DNA of 12,340 nucleotides, from positions 1 through 12,340 of the forward strand of contig CAKQXQ010000058.1 in the NCBI GenBank assembly GCA_934292805.1. The letters are read 5' to 3'. Position 1 is the first letter of the stretch; the number at the start of each line of letters is the position of its first letter. The notes under the pieces were generated by a model, which saw only the letters and a list, made by a program, of their open reading frames with translations, was not told the origin of the DNA and did no database searches. The position numbers were made by a program, and so were the translations under genes. This stretch comes from an uncultured Roseburia sp. Its GTDB lineage: Bacteria > Bacillota > Clostridia > Lachnospirales > Lachnospiraceae. Positions 1-6,259 of the stretch are shown here, piece after piece.

Positions 1-1158
1 AAATTAAGAGACTGGGTATTCTCACGTCAGAGATACTGGGGTGAACCGATCCCAATCGTACATTGTGATAAATGCGGATATGTACCGATTGATGAAAGCG
101 AACTTCCGCTTATGCTTCCTGATGTTGACAGTTATATGCCGACTGACAATGGTGAATCTCCACTTGCAGCAATGACTGACTGGGTCAACACAACCTGCCC
201 TTGCTGTGGCGGACCTGCAAAGAGAGAAACTGACACGATGCCTCAGTGGGCTGGATCTTCCTGGTATTTCTTAAGATATACTGATCCGCACAATGACGAA
301 GCACTTGCAAGTCCGGAAGCTTTAAAATACTGGATGCCTGTTGACTGGTATAACGGTGGTATGGAACATACTACGTTACATTTGCTTTATTCCAGATTCT
401 GGCACAAATTCCTCTATGATGAGGGTGTTGTTCCTTGCCCGGAACCATACCAGAAGAGAACTTCCCATGGTATGATCCTTGGTGAGAATGGTGAGAAGAT
501 GTCCAAATCCAGAGGAAATGTTGTAAACCCGGATGACATTGTAAGAGAGTATGGTGCAGATACTTTAAGAACTTACGAGATGTTCATCGGAGCATTTGAT
601 TTAAGTGCTTCCTGGTCAGAAGATGGCGTAAAAGGCTGTCGTCGTTTCTTAGAGCGTGTATGGAAATTACAGGATCTTATGACAGACGAAGACGGTTATT
701 CCTCAGATATGGAAACAAAGATGCATCAGACCATTAAGAAGGTAAGCAGTGATTTTGAAAATCTGAAATACAACACTGCAATTGCAGCAATGATGGCTCT
801 CATTAATGATTTCTATAAGAAAAATGCAATCACAAAAGGTGAATTTAAAACATTAATCACCTTATTGAACCCGGTGGCTCCACATATTACGGAAGAATTA
901 TGGCAGATTGCCGGATTCGAAGGAAAAGTTTACCAGACATCATGGCCTGAATTTGACGAAGCCAAGACGATAGAAAGTACAGTAGAAATTGCAGTTCAGA
1001 TCAATGGTAAAACAAAAGGAACTCTTGCGATCGGAAAAGATGATCCGAAGGATGAAGTTATTGCAAAAGCAAAGGAATCTATCGCAGACAAACTGACAGG
1101 AAACATCATCAAAGAAATCTATGTTCCTGGAAGAATTGTAAATATCGTAATGAAATAA
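1..1158 (+). CDS. leuS: Leucyl-tRNA synthetase, C-terminal part (5' end lies outside the window)
   Basis: This is the last 385 residues of cytoplasmic leucyl-tRNA synthetase, which charges tRNA-Leu with leucine using ATP. The frame is open from base 1, so the gene starts upstream of the window. The fragment begins with the class I synthetase stretch RDWVFSRQRYWGEPIPI, followed by a zinc-binding-type insert with CDKCG and CPCCG cysteine pairs. Next comes the MPQWAGSSWYFLRY segment, then the KMSKS signature at about residues 166-170 (bases 496-510), which stabilises the ATP transition state. The helical anticodon-binding domain and the small C-terminal domain (about residues 340-385, with VQINGKTKG) complete it. 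Full-length bacterial LeuS is roughly 800 residues, so about half is visible. Nothing looks broken, and the stop is followed 23 bases later by a terminator stem. Confidence 0.97.
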   Translation, partial: KLRDWVFSRQRYWGEPIPIVHCDKCGYVPIDESELPLMLPDVDSYMPTDNGESPLAAMTDWVNTTCPCCGGPAKRETDTMPQWAGSSWYFLRYTDPHNDEALASPEALKYWMPVDWYNGGMEHTTLHLLYSRFWHKFLYDEGVVPCPEPYQKRTSHGMILGENGEKMSKSRGNVVNPDDIVREYGADTLRTYEMFIGAFDLSASWSEDGVKGCRRFLERVWKLQDLMTDEDGYSSDMETKMHQTIKKVSSDFENLKYNTAIAAMMALINDFYKKNAITKGEFKTLITLLNPVAPHITEELWQIAGFEGKVYQTSWPEFDEAKTIESTVEIAVQINGKTKGTLAIGKDDPKDEVIAKAKESIADKLTGNIIKEIYVPGRIVNIVMK

Positions 1159-1181
1159 TTGAATCGTTATTATTATTTAAG

Positions 1182-1222
1182 AAAGAAGCAGACTGTTGTA
1201 ATAAGCAGCCTGCTTCTTTTTT
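1182..1222. terminator. Two-way terminator between leuS and the LysR-type gene
   Basis: The arms AAAGAAGCAG (1182-1191) and CTGCTTCTTT (1210-1219) pair perfectly over 10 bp, with a further CTG/CAG pairing inside the loop. A T run at 1217-1222 follows on the plus strand, which suits leuS. On the minus strand the same stem is followed by TTTCTTAAAT, a weaker but plausible end for the convergent regulator gene, whose stop codon (1221-1223) touches the T run. Confidence 0.85.
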
Positions 1223-2117
1223 ATCGTGTATGCATTTTATAAAAACGAATAAATTCAGCCAGTGATTTTGAAGGTTTGATCGATGTTTTATATGCAAAAC
1301 CGACTTCACGCTTATGAATCGGAAAACCAAGAGGAATCTCAATAAGTGTGCCATTCTCAAGATCAGCTTTTACAAAGTTCCGGATCACACAGGCAACACC
1401 AACACCGATACGTGCGAATTCGATCAGAAGATCCATATCAGATATATCAATGGAATCTTTAATAACAATCTGATTATCCTGAAGATAGTCATCAATATAT
1501 TGTCTGGTCATATTATTCTTATCAAGAAGCATCAATGTGGAATTCTGGAGAATAGAATCTTTTGGAACACCACGTGCTTTGAGGTTTCGCAGATAATCTT
1601 TTGCAGCAACAAAAATATCTTCAATTTCTTCCAGATAATCAAAATGGATATTCCTTAGATTGTCCGGTTTTCCTATAAGCCCGATATCAATTTTATTATC
1701 CTCTAACAGCTGCAATGTCTCATTCGTAGACTGGCAGGAGATGGATATGGAAATATGAGGATTCTGATGGATAAATTCTTTTAAGTATGGCAGTAACAGA
1801 TATTTACAGAGTGTCGAGCTTACACCGATCTTCAAATGACCAATTCCAAGTTCGATAGAGCGCTTTAATTTTTCTTCTCCAATCGTCAGTGTCTCAAATG
1901 CTTCACTGACATGTTCATAAAGAAGCTGCCCCTCGTCTGTAAGGACAACTCCGCGGGAACTCCTGGAAAATAATTTGCACCCGACACTGTCTTCCAGCTT
2001 CTGTATGGACTTGCTGATCGCCGGCTGGCTGATATAAAGTTCCTTGGCCGCTTTTGAAATATTTCCGGTATTGGCTACCGTATAAAAAATTCGGTAGGAT
2101 GACAGATTTTGATTCAT
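1221..2117 (-). CDS. LysR-family transcriptional regulator, probable regulator of leuCD
   Basis: This 298-residue protein has the standard length of a LysR-type regulator. The N-terminal winged helix-turn-helix is clear: FYTVANTGNISKAAKELYIS, then QPAISKSIQKLE, covers about residues 11-42, and the wing region FSRSSRGVVLTDEG follows. The remainder (about 90-298) matches the two-lobed co-inducer-binding domain. The start is the ATG at 2117-2115, with a GGAG site (complement of 2127-2130) about 9 bases upstream. The gene is divergent from leuC, and LysR proteins usually control the neighbouring divergent operon as well as themselves. By inference it activates leuCD, perhaps in response to a leucine-pathway intermediate. 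The inducer cannot be read from the sequence. Its 3' end abuts the terminator shared with leuS. Confidence 0.93.
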   Translation of the reverse strand: MNQNLSSYRIFYTVANTGNISKAAKELYISQPAISKSIQKLEDSVGCKLFSRSSRGVVLTDEGQLLYEHVSEAFETLTIGEEKLKRSIELGIGHLKIGVSSTLCKYLLLPYLKEFIHQNPHISISISCQSTNETLQLLEDNKIDIGLIGKPDNLRNIHFDYLEEIEDIFVAAKDYLRNLKARGVPKDSILQNSTLMLLDKNNMTRQYIDDYLQDNQIVIKDSIDISDMDLLIEFARIGVGVACVIRNFVKADLENGTLIEIPLGFPIHKREVGFAYKTSIKPSKSLAEFIRFYKMHTR

Positions 2118-2171
2118 AAAATAAAACTCCTTTATTGCAAAGTTTTTGTTTGGTGCCTTTTATCTGAAATA

Positions 2172-2199
2172 AGTATATCATGAAAAGTAGTTATGGTAA
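2172..2199 (-). promoter_or_regulatory. Candidate promoter of the LysR-type gene
   Basis: On the minus strand TTACCA (complement of 2194-2199) and TATACT (complement of 2172-2177) lie 16 bases apart, giving an expected start near 2165 and a leader of about 48 bases. The -35 matches the consensus at four of six positions. This is a motif-based call only. Confidence 0.45.
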
Positions 2200-2212
2200 A
2201 TATGTTTATTAT

Positions 2213-2237
2213 GTATTTGTATTATAATACAGCGTAT
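2213..2237 (+). promoter_or_regulatory. leuC promoter region with clustered GTAT/ATAC half-sites (probable LysR operator)
   Basis: The 14-base sequence TGTATTATAATACA (2218-2231) is a perfect palindrome and contains TATAAT at 2223-2228. Half-sites GTAT occur at 2213-2216, 2219-2222 and 2234-2237, and the inverted form ATAC at 2227-2230. ATAC-N3-GTAT (2227-2237) forms a second, overlapping inverted repeat. No recognisable -35 lies 16-18 bases upstream of the TATAAT, which suits an activator-dependent promoter. LysR-type sites are typically AT-rich interrupted palindromes in exactly this divergent position. Assignment of the sites to the adjacent regulator is an inference. Confidence 0.5.
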
Positions 2238-2315
2238 GATAAGATTATGCAAGAAAATTACGAGACAATATCCTTATGATATAGAAATCTCAGGAAATAA
2301 AAGGAGGTATTACAA

Positions 2316-3578
2316 ATGGGAATGACAATGACACAGAAAATCCTTGCTGCACATGCAGGGCTTCCGTCCGTTTGTGCCGGACAATTAATCGAGGCAGACT
2401 TAGATCTTGTCCTGGGAAATGATATCACATCACCGGTAGCCATCCATGAAATGGATAAAATGAAAGCAGACGGTGTATTTGATAAAGACAAAATTGCACT
2501 TGTATTAGATCATTTTGTGCCAAACAAAGATATAAAATCAGCAGAGCACTGTAAATGTGTGAGGGAATTTGCATGCAGGCACGATATTACCAATTATTTT
2601 GATGTTGGAGAGATGGGAATCGAACATGCACTTCTTCCTGAAAAAGGACTTACAGTAGCCGGCGATGTGATCATAGGTGCGGATTCACATACATGCACTT
2701 ATGGAGCTCTTGGAGCTTTTTCGACCGGAGTCGGAAGTACGGATATGGCTGCCGGAATGGCAACCGGTAAGGCATGGTTTAAGGTTCCGTCTGCGATCAA
2801 ATTTAATCTTACCGGAAAACCTGCAAAATGGATCAGTGGTAAAGATATTATCCTTCACATTATCGGTATGATCGGAGTAGATGGTGCTTTATACAAATCT
2901 ATGGAATTCGTTGGAGACGGAATTTCATATCTCACAATGGACGACAGATTTACAATTGCAAATATGGCGATAGAAGCAGGTGGCAAAAACGGTATTTTCC
3001 CTGTCGATGATCTGGCGAAGCAGTATATGGAAGAACATTCCAGTCGTCCTTATACAGTCTATGAAGCAGATGAAGATGCAGTTTATGATGAGGAATATAC
3101 CATTGATCTTAGCACATTAAGACCTACTGTTTCATTTCCACATCTCCCTGAGAACACAAAGACAATCGATGAGATTAAGGATGTGAAGATCGACCAGGTT
3201 GTGATCGGATCCTGTACCAATGGCCGTATCGATGACCTTAGAATTGCAGCTTCCATATTAAAAGGCAAAAAAGTAAAAAAGGGACTTCGTGTCATTATTA
3301 TTCCGGCAACACAGCATATTTATCTTCAGGCAATGGAAGAAGGTTTATTAAAAGTATTTATTGAGGCCGGGGCAGTTGTAAGTACTCCGACCTGCGGACC
3401 GTGTCTTGGTGGTTATATGGGTATTCTTGCAGCCGGAGAACGTTGTGTATCTACTACGAACCGAAATTTTGTCGGACGTATGGGACATGTGGAGTCTGAG
3501 GTTTATCTTGCAAGTCCTGCTGTGGCTGCAGCGAGTGCGATTACCGGTGAGATAACAGACCCTGATGTGGTAGCCTGA
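2316..3578 (+). CDS. leuC: 3-isopropylmalate dehydratase large subunit (LeuC; aconitase family)
   Basis: This is the large, iron-sulfur subunit of isopropylmalate isomerase, which interconverts 2- and 3-isopropylmalate in leucine synthesis together with LeuD. At 420 residues it matches the short archaeal/clostridial form rather than the roughly 465-residue enterobacterial form. Family stretches include DHFVPNKDI (66-73), GADSHTCTYGALGAFSTGVGST (121-142) and GSCTNGR (298-304), and TCGPCLGG (359-366) provides the other two cluster ligands. The expected [4Fe-4S] ligands are Cys300, Cys360 and Cys363. The C-terminal NFVGRMGH and YLASPAVAAASAITG segments are intact. A strong AAGGAGG at 2301-2307 lies 8 bases before the ATG. 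leuD follows after a 79-base gap. The same fold also serves homoaconitase and 2,3-dimethylmalate dehydratase, so the substrate is inferred mainly from similarity and is less certain because leuA and leuB are not in view. Confidence 0.9.
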   Translation: MGMTMTQKILAAHAGLPSVCAGQLIEADLDLVLGNDITSPVAIHEMDKMKADGVFDKDKIALVLDHFVPNKDIKSAEHCKCVREFACRHDITNYFDVGEMGIEHALLPEKGLTVAGDVIIGADSHTCTYGALGAFSTGVGSTDMAAGMATGKAWFKVPSAIKFNLTGKPAKWISGKDIILHIIGMIGVDGALYKSMEFVGDGISYLTMDDRFTIANMAIEAGGKNGIFPVDDLAKQYMEEHSSRPYTVYEADEDAVYDEEYTIDLSTLRPTVSFPHLPENTKTIDEIKDVKIDQVVIGSCTNGRIDDLRIAASILKGKKVKKGLRVIIIPATQHIYLQAMEEGLLKVFIEAGAVVSTPTCGPCLGGYMGILAAGERCVSTTNRNFVGRMGHVESEVYLASPAVAAASAITGEITDPDVVA

Positions 3579-3657
3579 AAAAGAGTGCAAACAAGGAGGC
3601 TAAATCCTCTCCTCGTCCAGGGGGACTCGGATTTGCTTCGCAAACAAGGAGGATTAT
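3579..3657 (+). promoter_or_regulatory. leuC-leuD spacer with duplicated ribosome binding segment and hairpins
   Basis: The 13-base sequence GCAAACAAGGAGG occurs twice, at 3587-3599 and 3640-3652, a period of 53 bases. Only the second copy is placed to serve a start codon (ATG at 3658). The first copy's GAGG can pair with CCTC a few bases downstream (about 3596-3608). AAATCC (3602-3607) can pair with GGATTT (3628-3633), enclosing GTCC/GGAC. TTTGC-TTC-GCAAA (3632-3644) is a small hairpin just before the active site. The segment may tune the LeuC:LeuD ratio or mark a small duplication. Confidence 0.55.
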
Positions 3658-4146
3658 ATGAAAGAAGCATGTGGTCATGTATTTAAATATGGAGACAATG
3701 TCGATACAGATGTTATCATTCCTGCAAGATATCTGAATTCATCAGATCCGAAGGAACTGGCTGCACATTGCATGGAAGACATTGATAAAGATTTTGTTAA
3801 AAATGTAGCAGTTGGAGATATTATGGTTGCCAACAAAAATTTTGGTTGCGGATCATCAAGAGAACATGCACCGATCGCGATCAAAGCAGCTGGCATCAGC
3901 TGTGTGATCGCAGAGACCTTTGCAAGGATTTTTTACCGTAATGCGATCAACATCGGACTTCCGATCATCGAATGTAAGGAAGCTGCAAAAGAGATCGAAG
4001 CAGGAGATGAGGTGGAGATAAATTTTGACACCGGTGTGATCACTGACAAAACAAAGGGTACTACTTATCAGGGACAGGCATTTCCGCCATTTATGCAAAA
4101 AATCATCGACTGTGAAGGTCTGATAAATTATATTAATCAAAAATAA
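3658..4146 (+). CDS. leuD: 3-isopropylmalate dehydratase small subunit (LeuD)
   Basis: This 162-residue protein is the swivelling small subunit that completes the isopropylmalate isomerase active site with LeuC. The diagnostic features are YGDNVDTDVIIPARYL (11-26), FGCGSSREHAPIA (62-74), which carries the substrate-binding loop, and ETFARIFYRNAINIGLP (86-102). Its length matches the short stand-alone LeuD found with 420-residue LeuC proteins. The ATG at 3658 has GGAGG at 3648-3652, 5 bases upstream. It is the last gene of the leuCD unit, since a long inverted repeat with a T-rich flank begins 38 bases after its stop. As with LeuC, related small subunits act on other 2-hydroxy acids, so leucine synthesis is the most likely but not the only reading. 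Confidence 0.9.
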   Translation: MKEACGHVFKYGDNVDTDVIIPARYLNSSDPKELAAHCMEDIDKDFVKNVAVGDIMVANKNFGCGSSREHAPIAIKAAGISCVIAETFARIFYRNAINIGLPIIECKEAAKEIEAGDEVEINFDTGVITDKTKGTTYQGQAFPPFMQKIIDCEGLINYINQK

Positions 4147-4177
4147 AAGCTCAAAACTATTTTAATACTTTAATGCA

Positions 4178-4207
4178 TTGACATAAACGTGCAGTTTCTT
4201 ATATAAT
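4178..4207 (+). promoter_or_regulatory. thrC promoter (consensus -35 and -10)
   Basis: TTGACA (4178-4183) and TATAAT (4202-4207) both match the housekeeping sigma consensus exactly, with an 18-base spacer, and predict a start near 4214. The spacer contains the left arm of the inverted repeat at 4185-4240, and the -10 box sits in that repeat's loop, so the promoter is embedded in the leuCD terminator-like structure. Confidence 0.85.
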
Positions 4208-4247
4208 GTACCACAAATGAATATTTGAAACTGCACGTTTTATTTTA
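4185..4247 (+). terminator. 14-bp perfect inverted repeat, probable leuCD terminator enclosing the thrC promoter
   Basis: AAACGTGCAGTTTC (4185-4198) and GAAACTGCACGTTT (4227-4240) are perfect reverse complements separated by 28 bases. TTTTATTTTA follows at about 4238-4247. A transcript coming from leuD would contain both arms and could terminate. A transcript started at the thrC promoter (about 4214) lacks the left arm and cannot form the stem. The loop is long and the T run interrupted by A, so termination may be partial. Alternatively the two arms are operator half-sites flanking the promoter. Confidence 0.6.
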
Positions 4248-4269
4248 TGAAAATAAGAGGATTTGGAAA

Positions 4270-5763
4270 ATGGAATTAATGTACAACAGCACAAGAAATG
4301 CGAATGACAAAGTAACAGCTTCACAGGCTATTTTAAAAGGGCTTGCAGATGACGGTGGATTATTTGTACCGGAACAGATTCCTGCCCTTGACAAAACAAT
4401 CGAAGAACTGGCCGGCATGTCCTATCAGGAAACAGCATATGAAGTGATGAAGAAGTTCTTTACTGATTTTACAGAGGAAGAATTGAAAAATTGTATTAAT
4501 GCGGCATATGACAGCAAATTTGATACAGCAGAGATCGCACCTTTAGTAGATGCAGACGGAGCTTATTATCTGGAGCTGTTTCATGGTTCTACAATTGCTT
4601 TCAAGGATATGGCGTTATCGATTCTGCCACATTTGCTAATTACCTCTGCAAGAAAGAATCATGTAAAAAACGAGATCGTGATACTGACTGCGACTTCAGG
4701 AGATACAGGTAAAGCTGCTCTTGCAGGATTCGCAGACGTAAAAGGTACCCGTATCATCGTGTTCTATCCGAAAAACGGTGTAAGCCCTATCCAGGAAAAA
4801 CAGATGGTGACACAGAAAGGGGATAACACCTTTGTAGTCGGTATCCATGGCAACTTTGACCAGGCACAGACCGGTGTGAAGAAGATGTTCGGCGATAAAG
4901 AACTTGCACAGGAATTGAATGAGGCTGGTTATCAGTTCTCTTCTGCAAATTCCATTAATATCGGACGTCTTATCCCTCAGGTTGTTTATTATGTCTATGC
5001 ATATTCCAAATTATATGCAAACGGAGTGATCGCAAAAGATGAGAAGATCAATGTCGTTGTTCCTACCGGCAATTTTGGAAACATTCTTGCGGCATTTTAT
5101 GCAAAAAATATGGGACTTCCTATTGCAAAATTAATCTGTGCATCCAATGAAAATAAAGTCCTGTACGATTTCTTTACAACAGGAACTTATGATAAGAATC
5201 GTGAATTTATGCTTACAAACTCACCTTCCATGGATATTTTGATCTCCAGCAATCTTGAAAGACTCATTTATAATATTTCTGGAAACGATGCAGCAAAGAA
5301 TGCCGATTACATGAAAGCACTTGCTACCGATGGCAAATATGCGATCACTGATGAGATGAAGGCAAAGCTGTCTGATTTCTATGGCAATTATACAAGTGAA
5401 ACTGAGACAGCAGAAGTCATCCGTGATCTTTATGAGAAAACAGGTTATATCATTGATACGCATACCGCAGTTGCTGCCGGTGTATATCATAAATATCTGA
5501 AAGATACGAATGATACTAAGACAAAAACAGTGATTGCCTCTACTGCAAGTCCATTTAAGTTCACAAGAAGCGTCATGGATGCGATCGATCCAAAATATGA
5601 TGCAATGTCAGATTTTGAACTTGTTGATGAACTTAGTAAAATAGGCAATGTGAAAGTTCCGAATGCAATTGAAGAGATCCGCACAGCAGATATAAGACAC
5701 AAAACAGTCTGTGAAGTATCTGAAATGCCTGCAGTTGTGAAACAGTTTTTAAATGTGAAATAA
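4270..5763 (+). CDS. thrC: Threonine synthase (PLP-dependent)
   Basis: Threonine synthase converts O-phosphohomoserine to threonine with pyridoxal phosphate, the last step of threonine synthesis. From the chosen start the protein has 497 residues, the size of the long ThrC class. Visible features are the N-terminal YNSTRN and ADDGGLFVPEQIP segments, HGSTIAFKD with the PLP lysine at about residue 112, TATSGDTGKAA (140-150) and the phosphate-binding PTGNFGN loop (265-271). I chose the ATG at 4270 because AAGAGG (4255-4260) lies 9 bases before it. An upstream TTG at 4225 lies inside the inverted repeat and has no binding site, and a second in-frame ATG at 4279 is also possible. The gene has its own consensus promoter, and a small membrane-protein gene follows 22 bases after the stop. 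Confidence 0.95.
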   Translation: MELMYNSTRNANDKVTASQAILKGLADDGGLFVPEQIPALDKTIEELAGMSYQETAYEVMKKFFTDFTEEELKNCINAAYDSKFDTAEIAPLVDADGAYYLELFHGSTIAFKDMALSILPHLLITSARKNHVKNEIVILTATSGDTGKAALAGFADVKGTRIIVFYPKNGVSPIQEKQMVTQKGDNTFVVGIHGNFDQAQTGVKKMFGDKELAQELNEAGYQFSSANSINIGRLIPQVVYYVYAYSKLYANGVIAKDEKINVVVPTGNFGNILAAFYAKNMGLPIAKLICASNENKVLYDFFTTGTYDKNREFMLTNSPSMDILISSNLERLIYNISGNDAAKNADYMKALATDGKYAITDEMKAKLSDFYGNYTSETETAEVIRDLYEKTGYIIDTHTAVAAGVYHKYLKDTNDTKTKTVIASTASPFKFTRSVMDAIDPKYDAMSDFELVDELSKIGNVKVPNAIEEIRTADIRHKTVCEVSEMPAVVKQFLNVK

Positions 5764-5785
5764 TTCGACAGAAAGAAGAGCGAAT

Positions 5786-6133
5786 ATGAAAGTGATGTTA
5801 ATTTTTAATGCAATTATTACTGCATTTGGCATTTATATGGCTGTTTCAGCACTTCTTATGAAGAAAAGCGGAAAAATCAATCCTATGATACTTGCAAAAG
5901 AAGAAATGAAGAAGGTCAAAGATGAAAAAGGGTTCATTGATTTTATATACTGGCGTGAGATCGTATTCGGTCTGCTGGTTGTAATTGTGGGAATCCTTGG
6001 GGTATTGAATGAGGTTGTCAAGTTCCCTCAGGGAATATTCAAGATCTTTGAAGTCGTTGTCTTTCTCGCAGCGTTTTTCTGGTTTCAGAATTCTTTAATG
6101 CAGGCAAGACAGAGATTCTTACATCAGATTTAG
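5786..6133 (+). CDS. Small membrane protein of unknown function behind thrC
   Basis: I do not recognise a named family with certainty. The 115-residue product has three predicted membrane helices, at about residues 3-25, 57-79 and 84-105. They are joined by a basic and acidic loop (26-56) containing KEEMKKVKDEKGFIDFIYWRE, and the tail QARQRFLHQI is basic. The layout resembles short clostridial membrane proteins of the DUF3784 kind, but that is only an impression. The start ATG is preceded by a weak AAGAAGAG site. Only 22 bases separate it from thrC, so the two are probably cotranscribed. This does not by itself imply a role in threonine metabolism. A strong terminator follows 16 bases after the stop. 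Confidence 0.8.
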   Translation: MKVMLIFNAIITAFGIYMAVSALLMKKSGKINPMILAKEEMKKVKDEKGFIDFIYWREIVFGLLVVIVGILGVLNEVVKFPQGIFKIFEVVVFLAAFFWFQNSLMQARQRFLHQI

Positions 6134-6149
6134 ATAAAGCAGAAACAGT

Positions 6150-6201
6150 AAAAGCATTCATCTTTCCAGTAAAGTAATACTGGTCGGATGAATGCTTTTT
6201 T
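6150..6201. terminator. Two-way terminator between the thrC unit and citrate synthase
   Basis: AAAAGCATTCATC (6150-6162) pairs perfectly with GATGAATGCTTTT (6187-6199). An inner stem CCAGT/ACTGG (6166-6170 with 6179-6183) is also present. Six T residues end the plus-strand copy. On the minus strand the stem is followed by TTTTACTG, so it can also end transcripts from the convergent citrate synthase gene. Confidence 0.88.
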
Positions 6202-6202
6202 G

Positions 6203-6229
6203 TGTAATGGAAACTTCGTTTCCATTACA
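6203..6229. repeat. Perfect 12-bp hairpin with a TTC loop
   Basis: TGTAATGGAAAC (6203-6214) and GTTTCCATTACA (6218-6229) are perfect reverse complements with a three-base TTC loop. No T run follows on either strand, so it is not a classical terminator by itself. It lies downstream of citrate synthase (minus strand), 30 bases past the stop and just before the two-way terminator. It could protect the 3' end of that mRNA or be a small dispersed repeat. Confidence 0.7.
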
Positions 6230-6259
6230 GTAACTGAATATCCAGAAGCGTTATATGTT

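Noticed and set aside
1314..1658. Plus-strand open frame of 114 codons opposite the LysR-type gene
   Set aside because: It is antisense to a well-supported regulator gene, has no ribosome binding site and shows a composition typical of a shadow frame.
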